This document shows positions 37,501 through 50,340 of a stretch of DNA of 64,000 bases, in pieces. Source of the stretch: Ptiloglossa arizonensis (Eukaryota > Arthropoda > Insecta > Hymenoptera > Colletidae); the NCBI RefSeq assembly GCF_051014685.1, contig NW_027479418.1, positions 1 to 64,000 on the forward strand, given 5' to 3'. Under the pieces are notes generated by a model that had not been told where the DNA came from, did not search any database, and worked only from the letters and a program-made list of their open reading frames with translations. The first letter of the stretch is position 1. Each line of letters opens with the position of its first letter. The translations under genes were made by a program, and so were the position numbers.

Positions 37501-40500
37501 ATCTGAAAGTAGAAACTCGCCCGATTACAACGGTATGCGTACTTTTCCCCTAGGCCGTTCTAGTTATTCGTTTCGAGCATCAGAACTGCGAAAATTTAGA
37601 CTTTCTCAAGCGTTTCTTACCTCCAAACTGCCATATCTCGCGAACGGATTGACCAATCCGCAAAATTTCTGTTGCATCTGAAAGTAGAAACTCGCCCGAT
37701 TACAACGGTATGCGCACTTTTCCCCTAGGCCGTTCTAGTTATTCGTGTCGAGCATCAGAACTGCGAAAATTTTGAGTTTCTCAAGCGTTTCTTACCTCCA
37801 AACTGCCATATCTCGCGAACGGATTGACCAATCCGCAAAATTTCTGTTGCATCTGAAAGTAGAAACTCGCCCGATTACAACGGTACGTGTAGTTTTCCCC
37901 TAGGCCGTTCCAGTTATTCGTTTCGAGCATCAGAACTGCGAAAATTTTGAGTTTCTCAAGCGTTTCTTACATCCAAACTGCCATATCTCGCGAACGGATT
38001 GACCGATCCGCAAAATTTCTGTTGCATCTGAAAGTAGAAACTCGCCCGATTGCAGCGGTATGCGTACTTTTCCCCTAGGCCGTTCTAGTTATTCGTTTCG
38101 AGCATCAGAACTGCGAAAATTTTGACTTTCTCAAGCGTTTCTTACATCCAAACTGACATATCTCGCGAACGGATTGACCAATCCGCAAAATTTCTGTTGC
38201 ATCTGAAAGTAGAAACTCGCCCGATTACAACGGTAGTTGTAGTTTTCCCCTAGGCCGTTCTAGTTATTCGTTTAGAGCATTAGAACTGCGAAAATTTTGA
38301 GTTTCTCAAGCGTTTCTTACCTCCAAACTGCCATATCTCGCGAACGGATTGACCAATCCGCAAAATTTCTGTTGCATCTGAAAGTAGAAACTCGCCCGAT
38401 TACAACGGTATATGTAGTTTTCCCCTAGGCCGTTCTAGTTATTCGTTTCGAGCATCAGAACTGCGCAAATTTTGAGTTTCTCAAGCGTTTCGTACCTCCA
38501 AACTGCCATATCTCGCGAACGGATTGACCGATCCGCAAAATTTCTGTTGCATCTGAAAGTAGAAAATCGCCCGATTACAACGGTATGCGCACTTTTCCCC
38601 TAGGCCGTTCTAGTTATTCGTTTCGAGCCTCAGAACTGCGAAAATTTTGAGTTTCTCAAGCGTTTCTTACCTCCAAAATGCCATATCTCGCAAACGGATT
38701 GACTAATCCGCAAAATTTCTGTTGCATCTGAAAGTAGAAACTCGTCCGATTACAACGGTATGCGCACTTTTCCCCTAGACCGTTCTAGTTATTCGTTTCG
38801 AGAATCAGAACTGCGCAAATTTTGAGTGTCTCAAGCGTTTCTTACCTCCAAACTGCCATATCTCGCGAACGGGTTGACTAATCCGCAAAATTTCTGTTGC
38901 ATCTGAAAGTAGAAACTCGCCCGATTACAACGGTATGCGTACTTTTCCCCTAGGCCGTTCTAGTTATTCGTTTCGAGCATCAGAACTGCGCAAATTTTGA
39001 CTTTCTCAAGCGTTTCTTACCTCCAAACTGCCATATCTCGCGAACGCATTGACCAATCCGCAAAATTTCTGTTGCATCTGAAAGTAGAAACTCGCCCGAT
39101 TACAACGGTATGCGTACTTTTCCCCTAGGCCGTTCTAGTTATTCGTTTCGAGCATCAGAACTGCGAAAATTTAGACTTTCTCAAGCGTTTCTTACCTCCA
39201 AACTGCCATATCTCGCGAACGGATTGACCAATCCGCAAAATTTCTGTTGCATCTGAAAGTAGAAACTCGCCCGATTACAACGGTAGGTGTAGTTTTCCCC
39301 TAGGCCGTTCTAGTTATTCGTTTACAACATCAGAACTGCGAAAATTTTGAGTTTCTCAAGCGTTTCTTACCTCTAAACTGCCATATCTCGCGAACGGATT
39401 GACCAATCCGCAAAATTTCTGTTGCATCTGAAAGTAGATACTCGCCCGATTACAACGGTAGGTGTAGTTTTCCCCTAGGCCGTTCTAGTTATTCGTTTCG
39501 AGCATCAGAACTGCGAAAATTTTGAGTTTCTCAAGCGTTTCTTACCTCCAAAATGCCATATCTCGCGAACGGATTGACTAATCCGCAAAATTTCTGTTGC
39601 ATCTGAAAGTAGAAACTCGTCCGATTACAACGGTATGCGCACTTTTCCGCTAGACCGTTCTAGTTATTCGTTTCGAGAATCAGAACTGCGCAAATTTTGA
39701 GTTTTTCAAGCGTTTCTTACCTCCAAACTGCCATATCTCGCGAACGGATTGACCGATCCGCAAAATTTCTGTTGCTTCTGAAAGTAGAAACTCGCCCGAT
39801 TACAACGGTATGCGCACTTTTCCCCTAGGCCGTTCTAATTATTCGTTTCGAGCATCAGAACTGCGAAAATTTTGAGTTTCTCAAGCGTTTCTTACCTCCA
39901 AACTGCCATATCTCGCGAACGGATTGACTAATCCGCAAAATTTCTGTTGCATCTGAAAGTAGAAACTCGTCCGATTACAACGGTATGCGCACTTTTCCCC
40001 TAGACCGTTCTAGTTATTCGTTTCGAGAATCAGAACTGCGCAAATTTTGAGTGTCTCAAGCGTTTCTTACCTCCAAACTGCCATATCTCGCGAACGGATT
40101 GACTAATCCGCAAAATTTCTGTTGCATCTGAAAGTAGAAACTCGCCCGATTACAACGGTATGCGTACTTTTCCCCTAGGCCGTTCTAGTTATTCGTTTCG
40201 AGCATCAGAACTGCGAAAATTTTGACTTTCTCAAGCGTTTCTTACCTCCAAACTGCCATATCTCGCGAACGCATTGACCAATCCGCAAAATTTCTGTTGC
40301 ATCTGAAAGTAGAAACTCGCCCGATTACAACGGTAGGTGTAGTTTTCCCCTAGGCCGTTCTAGTTATTCGTTTAGAGCATCAGAACTGCGAAAATTTTGA
40401 GTTTCTCAAGCGTTTCTTACGTCCAAACTGCCATATCTCGCGAACGGATTGATCAGTCCGCAAAATTTCTGTTGCATCTGAAAGTAGAAACTCGCCCGAT

Positions 40501-41375
40501 TACAACGGTATGCGCACTTTTCCCCTAGGCCGTTCTAGTTATTCGTGTCGAGCATCAGAACTGCGAAAATTTTGAGTTTCTCAAGCGTTTCTTACCTCCA
40601 AACTGCCATATCTCGCGAACGGATTGACCAATCCGCAAAATTTCTGTTGCATCTGAAAGTAGAAACTCGCCCGATTACAACGGTATGTGTAGTTTTCCCC
40701 TAGGCCGTTCCAGTTATTCGTTTCGAGCATCAGAACTGCGAAAATTTTGAGTTTCTCAAGCGTTTCTTACATCCAAACTGCCATATCTCGCGAACGGATT
40801 GACCGATCCGCAAAATTTCTGTTGCATCTGAAAGTAGAAACTCGCCCGATTACAACGGTATGCGTACTTTTCCCCTAGGCCGTTCTAGTTATTCGTTTCG
40901 AGCATCAGAACTGCGAAAATTTAGACTTTCTCAAGCGTTTCTTACCTCCAAACTGCCATATCTCGCGAACGGATTGACCAATCCGCAAAATTTCTGTTGC
41001 ATCTGAAAGTAGAAACTCGCCCGATTACAACGGTATGCGCACTTTTCCCCTAGGCCGTTCTAGTTATTCGTGTCGAGCATCAGAACTGCGAAAATTTTGA
41101 GTTTCTCAAGCGTTTCTTACCTCCAAACTGCCATATCTCGCGAACGGATTGACCAATCCGCAAAATTTCTGTTGCATCTGAAAGTAGAAACTCGCCCGAT
41201 TACAACGGTACGTGTAGTTTTCCCCTAGGCCGTTCCAGTTATTCGTTTCGAGCATCAGAACTGCGAAAATTTTGAGTTTCTCAAGCGTTTCTTACATCCA
41301 AACTGCCATATCTCGCGAACGGATTGACCGATCCGCAAAATTTCTGTTGCATCTGAAAGTAGAAACTCGCCCGAT
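34551..41375. repeat. 20-monomer tandem duplication (3500 bp): 34551-38050 and 38051-41375
   Basis: Markers repeat 3500 bp apart: tgcagcgg (34551, 38051), gggttgacta (35371, 38871) and agtagata (35931, 39431). After about 39499 the spacing falls to 3325 bp because copy 2 lost one monomer. The junction is monomer 37983-38157, which begins with gaccgatcc and switches to tgcagcgg at 38051; elsewhere tgcagcgg almost always follows gactaatcc. Both copies share 'gagcctcag' (35127, 38627). Confidence 0.92.
39468..39498. other. Breakpoint of a one-monomer (175-bp) deletion
   Basis: Left of here the sequence follows copy 1 at 3500 bp ('ggtaggtgtag' at 39458). From 39499 it follows at 3325 bp ('tttcgagcat' then 'ctccaaaatg'). 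Copy 1 has an extra 'tttagagc...tacgtcc...gatcagtcc' monomer here. The breakpoint lies in sequence shared by both parents, and unit length is preserved. Confidence 0.88.
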
Positions 41376-41900
41376 TACAACGGTATGCGTACTTTTCCCC
41401 TAGGCCGTTCTAGTTATTCGTTTCGAGCATCAGAACTGCGAAAATTTAGACTTTCTCAAGCGTTTCTTACCTCCAAACTGCCATATCTCGCGAACGGATT
41501 GACCAATCCGCAAAATTTCTGTTGCATCTGAAAGTAGAAACTCGCCCGATTACAACGGTATGCGCACTTTTCCCCTAGGCCGTTCTAGTTATTCGTGTCG
41601 AGCATCAGAACTGCGAAAATTTTGAGTTTCTCAAGCGTTTCTTACCTCCAAACTGCCATATCTCGCGAACGGATTGACCAATCCGCAAAATTTCTGTTGC
41701 ATCTGAAAGTAGAAACTCGCCCGATTACAACGGTACGTGTAGTTTTCCCCTAGGCCGTTCCAGTTATTCGTTTCGAGCATCAGAACTGCGAAAATTTTGA
41801 GTTTCTCAAGCGTTTCTTACATCCAAACTGCCATATCTCGCGAACGGATTGACCGATCCGCAAAATTTCTGTTGCATCTGAAAGTAGAAACTCGCCCGAT
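40851..41900. repeat. 3-monomer tandem duplication (525 bp)
   Basis: The ordered trio (gaccgatcc with aatttagac; gtgtcgag; cggtacgtgtag with ttccag) occurs twice. The private 'cggtacgtgt' is at 41206 and 41731, 525 bp apart. The related segments at 29831 and 37881 have it once, so this is local to the distal copy. Exact ends are uncertain within shared sequence. Confidence 0.88.
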
Positions 41901-42182
41901 TACAACGGTATGCGTACTTTTCCCCTAGGCCCTTCTAGTTATTCGTTTCGAGAATCAGAACTGCGCAAATTTTGAGTTTTTCAAGCGTTTCTTACCTCCA
42001 AACTGCCATATCTCGCGAACGGATTGACCAATCCGCAAAATTTCTGTTGCTTCTGAAAGTAGAAACTCGCCCGATTACAACGGTATGCGCACTTTTCTCC
42101 TAGGCCGTTCTAATTATTCGTTTCGAGCATCAGAACTGCGAAAATTTTGAGTTTCTCAAGCGTTTCTTACCTCCAAACTGCC

Positions 42183-45100
42183 ATATCTCGCGAACGGATT
42201 GACTAATCCGCAAAATTTCTGCTGCATCTGAAAGTAGAAACTCGTCCGATTACAACGGTATGCGCACTTTTCCCCTAGGCCGTTCTAGTTATTCGTGTCG
42301 AGCATCAGAACTGCGAAAATTTTGAGTTTCTCAAGCGTTTCTTACCTCCAAAAGCCATATCTCGCGAACGGATTGACCAATCCGCAAAATTTCTGTTGCA
42401 TCTGAAAGTAGAAACTCGCCCGATTACGACGGTATGGGTAGTTTTCCCCTAGGCCGTTCCAGTTATTCATTTCGAGCATCAGAACTGCGAAAATTTTGAG
42501 TTTCTCAAGCGTTTCTTACCTCCAAACTGCCATATCTCGCGAACGGATTGACCAATCCGCAAAATTTCTGTTGCTTCTGAAAGTAGAAACTCGTCCGATT
42601 ACAACGGTATGCGCACTTTTCCGCTAGACCGTTCTAGTTATTCGTTTCGAGAATCAGAACTGCGCAAATTTTGAGTTTTTCAAGCGTTTCTTACCTCCAA
42701 ACTGCCATATCTCGCGAACGGATTGACCAATCCGCAAAATTTCTGTTGCTTCTGAAAGTAGAAACTCGCCCGATTACAACGGTATGCGCACTTTTCCCCT
42801 AGGCCGTTCTAATTATACGTTTCGAGCATCAGAACTGCGAAAATTTTGAGTTTCTCAAGCGTTTCTTACGTCCAAACTGCCATATCTCGCGAACGGATTG
42901 ACTAATCCGCAAAATTTATGTTGCATCTGAAAGTAGAAACTCGTCCGATTACAACGGTATGCGCACTTTTCCCCTAGACCGTTCTAGTTATTCGTTTCGA
43001 GAATCAGAACTGCGCAAATTTTGAGTGTCTCAAGCGTTTCTTACCTCCAAACTGCCATATCTCGCGAACGGATTGACTAATCCGCAAAATTTCTGTTGCA
43101 TCTGAAAGTAGAAACTCGCCCGATTACAACGGTATGCGTACTTTTCCCCTAGGCCGTTCTAGTTATTCGTTTCGAGCATCAGAACTGCGAAAATTTTGAC
43201 TTTCTCAAGCGTTTCTTACCTCCAAACTGCCATATCTCGCGAACGCATTCACCAATCCGCAAAATTTCTGTTGCATCTGAAAGTAGAAACTCGCCCGATT
43301 ACAACGGTATGCGTACTTTTCCCCTAGGCCGTTCTAGTTATTCGTTTCGAGCATCAGAACTGCGAAAATTTAGACTTTCTCAAGCGTTTCTTACCTCCAA
43401 ACTGCCATATCTCGCGAACGGATTGACCAATCCGCAAAATTTCTGTTGCATCTGAAAGTAGAAACTCGCCCGATTACAACGGTAGGTGTAGTTTTCCCCT
43501 AGGCCGTTCTAGTTATTCGTTTAGAACATCAGAACTGCGAAAATTTTGAGTTTCTCAAGCGTTTCTTACCTCCAAACTGCCATATCTCGCGAACGGATTG
43601 ACCAATGCGCAAAATTTCTGTTGCATCTGAAAGTAGAAACTCGCCCGATTACAACGGTAGGTGTAGTTTTCCCCTAGGCCGTTCTAGTTATTCGTTTAGA
43701 GCATCAGAACTGCGAAAATTTTGAGTTTCTCAAGCGTTTCTTACGTCCAAACTGCCATATCTCGCGAACGGATTGATCAGTCCGCAAAATTTCTGTTGCA
43801 TCTGAAAGTAGAAACTCGCCCGATTACAACGGTATGCGCACTTTTCCCCTAGGCCGTTCTAGTTATTCGTGTCGAGCATCAGAACTGCGAAAATTTTGAG
43901 TTTCTCAAGCGTTTCTTACCTCCAAAAGCCATATCTCGCGAACGGATTGACCAATCCGCAAAATTTCTGTTGCATCTGAAAGTAGAAACTCGCCCGATTA
44001 CGACGGTATGTGTAGTTTTCCCCTGGGCCGTTCCAGTTATTCATTTCGAGCATCAGAACTGCGAAAATTTTGAGTTTCTCAAGCGTTTCTTACCTCCAAA
44101 CTGCCATATCTCGCGAACGGATTGACCAATCCGCAAAATTTCTGTTGCATCTGAAAGTAGAAACTCGCCCGATTACAACGGTATGCGTACTTTTCCCCTA
44201 GGCCGTTCTAGTTATTCGTTTCGAGCATCAGAACTGCGAAAATTTTGACTTTCTCAAGCGTTTCTTACCTCCAAACTGCCATATCTCGCGAACGCATTGA
44301 CCAATCCGCAAAATTTCTGTTGCATCTGAAAGTAGAAACTCGCCCGATTACAACGGTATGCGTACTTTTCCCCTAGGCCGTTCTAGTTATTCGTTTCGAG
44401 CATCAGAACTGCGAAAATTTAGACTTTCTCAAGCGTTTCTTACATCCAAACTGCCATATCTCGCGAACGGATTGACCAATCCGCAAAATTTCTGTTGCAT
44501 CTGAAAGTAGAAACTCGCCCGATTACAACGGTAGGTGTAGTTTTCCCCTAGGCCGTTCTAGTTATTCGTTTACAACATCAGAACTGCGAAAATTTTGAGT
44601 TTCTCAAGCGTTTCTTACCTCCAAACTGCCATATCTCGCGAACGGATTGACCAATCCGCAAAATTTCTGTTGCATCTGAAAGTAGAAACTCGCCCGATTA
44701 CAACGGTAGGTGTAGTTTTCCCCTAGGCCGTTCTAGTTATTCGTTTACAACATCAGAACTGCGAAAATTTTGAGTTTCTCAAGCGTTTCTTACCTCCAAA
44801 CTGCCATATCTCGCGAACGGATTGACCAATCCGCAAAATTTCTGTTGCATCTGAAAGTAGAAACTCGCCCGATTACAACGGTAGGTGTAGTTTTCCCCTA
44901 GGCCGTTCTAGTTATTCGTTTAGAGCATCAGAACTGCGAAAATTTTGAGTTTCTCAAGCGTTTCTTACGTCCAAACTGCCATATCTCGCGAACGGATTGA
45001 TCAGTCCGCAAAATTTCTGTTGCATCTGAAAGTAGAAACTCGCCCGATTACAACGGTATGCGCACTTTTCCCCTAGGCCGTTCTAGTTATTCGTGTCGAG

Positions 45101-48100
45101 CATCAGAACTGCGAAAATTTTGAGTTTCTCAAGCGTTTCTTAGTTCCAAACTGCCATATCTCGCGAACGGATTGACTAATCCGCAAAATTTCTGTTGCAT
45201 CTGAAAGTAGAAACTCGTCCGATTACAACGGTATGCGCACTTTTCCCCTAGGCCGTTCTAGTTATTCGTTTCGAGCATCAGAACTGCGCAAATTTTGAGT
45301 TTCTCAAGCGATTCGTACCTCCAAACTGCCATATCTCGCGAACGGATTGACCGATCCGCAAAATTTCTGTTGCATCTGAAAGTAGAAACCCGCCCGATTA
45401 CAACGGTGTGCGTACTTTTCCCCTAGACCGTTCTAGTTGTTCGTTTCGAGCATTAGAACGGCGAAAATTTCGAGTTTCTCAAGCGTTTCTTACCTCCAAA
45501 CTGCCATATCTCGCGAACGGATTGACTAATCCGCAAAGTTTCTGTTGCATCTGAAAGTAGAAACTCGCCCGATTGCAGCGGTATGCGCACTTTTCCCCTA
45601 GGCCGTTCTAGTTATTCGTTTCGAGCATCAGAACTGCGAAAATTTTGAGTTTCTCAAGCGTTTCTTACCTCCAAAAGCCATATCTCGCGAACGGATTGAC
45701 CAATCCGCAAAATTTCTGTTGCATCTGAAAGTAGAAACTCGCCCGATTACGACGGTATCGGTAGTTTTCCCCTAGGCCGTTCCAGTTATTCATTTCGAGC
45801 ATCAGAACTGCGAAAATTTTGAGTTTCTCAAGCGTTTCTTACCTCCAAACTGCCATATCTCGCGAACGGATTGACCAATCCGCAAAATTTCTGTTGCTTC
45901 TGAAAGTAGAAACTCGTCCGATTACAACGGTATGCGCACTTTTCCGCTAGACCGTTCTAGTTATTCGTTTCGAGAATCAGAACTGCGCAAATTTTGAGTT
46001 TTTCAAGCGTTTCTTACCTCCAAACTGCCATATCTCGCGAACGGATTGACCAATCCGCAAAATTTCTGTTGCTTCTGAAAGTAGAAACTCGCCCGATTAC
46101 AACGGTATGCGCACTTTTCCCCTAGGCCGTTCTAATTATGCGTTTCGAGCATCAGAACTGCGAAAATTTTGAGTTTCTCAAGCGTTTCTTACGTCCAAAC
46201 TGCCATATCTCGCGAACGGATTGACTAATCCGCAAAATTTATGTTGCATCTGAAAGTAGAAACTCGTCCGATTACAACGGTATGCGCACTTTTCCCCTAG
46301 ACCGTTCTAGTTATTCGTTTCGAGAATCAGAACTGCGCAAATTTTGAGTGTCTCAAGCGTTTCTTACCTCCAAACTGCCATATCTCGCGAACGGATTGAC
46401 TAATCCGCAAAATTTCTGTTGCATCTGAAAGTAGAAACTCGCCCGATTACAACGGTATGCGTACTTTTCCCCTAGGCCGTTCTAGTTATTCGTTTCGAGC
46501 ATCAGAACTGCGAAAATTTTGACTTTCTCAAGCGTTTCTTACCTCCAAACTGCCATATCTCGCGAACGCATTCACCAATCCGCAAAATTTCTGTTGCATC
46601 TGAAAGTAGAAACTCGCCCGATTACAACGGTATGCGTACTTTTCCCCTAGGCCGTTCTAGTTATTCGTTTCGAGCATCAGAACTGCGAAAATTTAGACTT
46701 TCTCAAGCGTTTCTTACCTCCAAACTGCCATATCTCGCGAACGGATTGACCAATCCGCAAAATTTCTGTTGCATCTGAAAGTAGAAACTCGCCCGATTAC
46801 AACGGTAGGTGTAGTTTTCCCCTAGGCCGTTCTAGTTATTCGTTTAGAACATCAGAACTGCGAAAATTTTGAGTTTCTCAAGCGTTTCTTACCTCCAAAC
46901 TGCCATATCTCGCGAACGGATTGACCAATGCGCAAAATTTCTGTTGCATCTGAAAGTAGAAACTCGCCCGATTACAACGGTAGGTGTAGTTTTCCCCTAG
47001 GCCGTTCTAGTTATTCGTTTAGAGCATCAGAACTGCGAAAATTTTGAGTTTCTCAAGCGTTTCTTACGTCCAAACTGCCATATCTCGCGAACGGATTGAT
47101 CAGTCCGCAAAATTTCTGTTGCATCTGAAAGTAGAAACTCGCCCGATTACAACGGTATGCGCACTTTTCCCCTAGGCCGTTCTAGTTATTCGTGTCGAGC
47201 ATCAGAACTGCGAAAATTTTGAGTTTCTCAAGCGTTTCTTACCTCCAAAAGCCATATCTCGCGAACGGATTGACCAATCCGCAAAATTTCTGTTGCATCT
47301 GAAAGTAGAAACTCGCCCGATTACGACGGTATGTGTAGTTTTCCCCTGGGCCGTTCCAGTTATTCATTTCGAGCATCAGAACTGCGAAAATTTTGAGTTT
47401 CTCAAGCGTTTCTTACCTCCAAACTGCCATATCTCGCGAACGGATTGACCAATCCGCAAAATTTCTGTTGCTTCTGAAAGTAGAAACCCGCCCGATTACA
47501 ACGGTATGCGCACTTTTCCCCTAGGCCGTTCTAGTTATTCGTTTCGAGCATCAGAACTGCGAAAATTTTGAGTTTCTCAAGCGTTTCTTACATCCAAACT
47601 GCCATATCTCGCGAACGGATTGACCAATCCGCAAAATTTCTGTTGCATCTGAAAGTAGAAACTCGCCCGATTACAACGGTATGTGTAGTTTTCCCCTAGG
47701 CCGTTCCAGTTATTCATTTCGAGCATCAGAACTGCGAAAATTTTGAGTTTCTCAAGCGTTTCTTACCTCCAAACTGCCATATCTCGCGAACGGATTGACC
47801 AATCCGCAAAATTTCTGTTGCTTCTGAAAGTAGAAACTAGCCCGATTACAACGGTATGCGCACTTTTCCCCTGGGCCGTTCCAGTTATTCATTTCGAGCA
47901 TCAGAACTGCGAAAATTTTGAGTTTCTCAAGCGTTTCTTACCTCCAAACTGCCATATCTCGCGAACGGATTGACCAATCCGCAAAATTTCTGTTGCTTCT
48001 GAAAGTAGAAACTCGCCCGATTACAACGGTATGCGCACTTTTCCCCTAGGCCGTTCTAATTATTCGTTTCGAGCATCAGAACTGCGAAAATTTTGAGTTT

Positions 48101-49526
48101 CTCAAGCGTTTCTTACGTCCAAACTGCCATATCTCGCGAACGGATTGACTAATCCGCAAAATTTATGTTGCATCTGAAAGTAGAAACTCGTCCGATTACA
48201 AAGGTATGCGCACTTTTCCCCTAGACCGTTCTAGTTATTCGTTTCGAGAATCAGAACTGCGCAAATTTTGAGTGTCTCAAGCGTTTCTTACCTCCAAACT
48301 GCCATATCTCGCGAACGGATTGACTAATCCGCAAAATTTCTGTTGCATCTGAAAGTAGAAACTCGCCCGATTACAACGGTATGCGTACTTTTCCCCTAGG
48401 CCGTTCTAGTTATTCGTTTCGAGCATCAGAACTGCGAAAATTTTGACTTTCTCAAGCGTTTCTTACCTCCAAACTGCCATATCTCGCGAACGCATTCACC
48501 AATCCGCAAAATTTCTGTTGCATCTGAAAGTAGAAACTCGCCCGATTACAACGGTATGCGTACTTTTCCCCTAGGCCGTTCTAGTTATTCGTTTCGAGCA
48601 TCAGAACTGCGAAAATTTAGACTTTCTCAAGCGTTTCTTACCTCCAAACTGCCATATCTCGCGAACGGATTGACCAATCCGCAAAATTTCTGTTGCATCT
48701 GAAAGTAGAAACTCGCCCGATTACAACGGTAGGTGTAGTTTTCCCCTAGGCCGTTCTAGTTATTCGTTTAGAACATCAGAACTGCGAAAATTTTGAGTTT
48801 CTCAAGCGTTTCTTACCTCCAAACTGCCATATCTCGCGAACGGATTGACCAATGCGCAAAATTTCTGTTGCATCTGAAAGTAGAAACTCGCCCGATTACA
48901 ACGGTAGGTGTAGTTTTCCCCTAGGCCGTTCTAGTTATTCGTTTAGAGCATCAGAACTGCGAAAATTTTGAGTTTCTCAAGCGTTTCTTACGTCCAAACT
49001 GCCATATCTCGCGAACGGATTGATCAGTCCGCAAAATTTCTGTTGCATCTGAAAGTAGAAACTCGCCCGATTACAACGGTATGCGCACTTTTCCCCTAGG
49101 CCGTTCTAGTTATTCGTGTCGAGCATCAGAACTGCGAAAATTTTGAGTTTCTCAAGCGTTTCTTACCTCCAAAAGCCATATCTCGCGAACGGATTGACCA
49201 ATCCGCAAAATTTCTGTTGCATCTGAAAGTAGAAACTCGCCCGATTACGACGGTATGTGTAGTTTTCCCCTGGGCCGTTCCAGTTATTCATTTCGAGCAT
49301 CAGAACTGCGAAAATTTTGAGTTTCTCAAGCGTTTCTTACCTCCAAACTGCCATATCTCGCGAACGGATTGACCAATCCGCAAAATTTCTGTTGCTTCTG
49401 AAAGTAGAAACTCGCCCGATTACAACGGTATGCGCACTTTTCCCCTAGGCCGTTCTAGTTATTCGTGTCGAGCATCAGAACTGCGAAAATTTTGAGTTTC
49501 TCAAGCGTTTCTTACCTCCAAAAGCC
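42183..49526. repeat. 9- to 11-monomer HORs carrying 174-bp monomers ('ctccaaaagcc')
   Basis: A 1-bp loss turns 'ccaaactgcc' into 'ccaaaagcc'; the next monomers start at 42357, 43931, 45680, 47254, 49178 and 49527. Spacings are whole numbers of monomers minus 1 bp (1574, 1749, 1574, 1924, 349). 42299-44148 matches 45622-47471 with a few changes (tatgggtag against tatcggtag, aattatacg against aattatgcg); 46008-47487 matches 47932-49411. Other markers are 'atttatgttgc', 'gcattcacc' and 'ttattcatttcg'. The first and last of these variants are not seen left of 42 kb. Confidence 0.9.
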
Positions 49527-50340
49527 ATATCTCGCGAACGGATTGACCAATCCGCAAAATTTCTGTTGCTTCTGAAAGTAGAAACCCGGCCGATTACAAC
49601 GGTATGCGTACTTTTCCCCTAGGCCGTTCTAGTTATTCGTCTCGAGCATCAGAACTGCGAAAATTTTGAGTTTCTCAAGCGTTTCTTACTTCCAAACTGC
49701 CATATCTCGCGAACGGATTGACCAATCCGCAAAATTTCTGTTGCTTCTGAAAGTAGAAACTCGCCCGATTACAACGGTATGCGCACTTTTCCCCTAGGCC
49801 GTTCTAGTTATTCGTTTCGAGCATCAGAACTGCGAAAATTTTGAGTTTCTCAAGCGTTTCTTACATCCAAACTGCCATATCTCGCGAACGGATTGACCAA
49901 TCCGCAAAATTTCTGTTGCATCTGAAAGTAGAAACTCGCCCGATTACAACGGTATGTGTAGTTTTCCCCTAGGCCGTTCCAGTTACTCATTTCGAGCATC
50001 AGAACTGCGAAAATTTTGAGTTTCTCAAGCGTTTCTTTCCTCCAAACTGCCATATCTCGCGAACGGTTTGACCAATCCGCAAAATTTCTGTTGCATCTGA
50101 GAGTAGAAACTCGCCCGATTACAACACTATGCGTACTTTTCCCCTAGGCCGTTCTAGTTATTCGTTTCGAGCATCAGAACTGCGAAAATTTTGACTTCCT
50201 CAAGCGTTTCTTACCTCCAAACTGCCATATCTCGCGAACGGATTGACCAATCCGCAAAATTTCTGTTGCATCTGAAAGTAGAAACTCGCCCGATTACAAC
50301 GGTAGGTGTAGTTTTCCCCTAGGCCGTTCTAGTTATTCGT
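49527..50340. repeat. Transition monomers with 'gtctcgag' and 'acaacactatg' variants
   Basis: About 4.6 monomers: aaacccggccg with cgtctcgagc (near 49590-49640), ttacttcc, ttactcatttcg (near 49985) and ctgagagtag with acaacactatg (near 50100-50130). These recur in the HOR blocks to the right. Nothing non-satellite is seen. Confidence 0.85.

Larger units (their letters stand above)
33354..42278. repeat. Distal copy of the duplicated 29-monomer segment, independently expanded
   Basis: Partner of 21804-30378. It contains a 20-monomer duplication (+3500 bp), a one-monomer loss (-175 bp) and a 3-monomer duplication (+525 bp). Removing these from its 8925 bp leaves 5075 bp, exactly as for the proximal copy. 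It ends where 'tcccctagac' of the partner (30378) becomes 'tcccctaggc', followed by 'gtgtcgag'. Confidence 0.88.
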
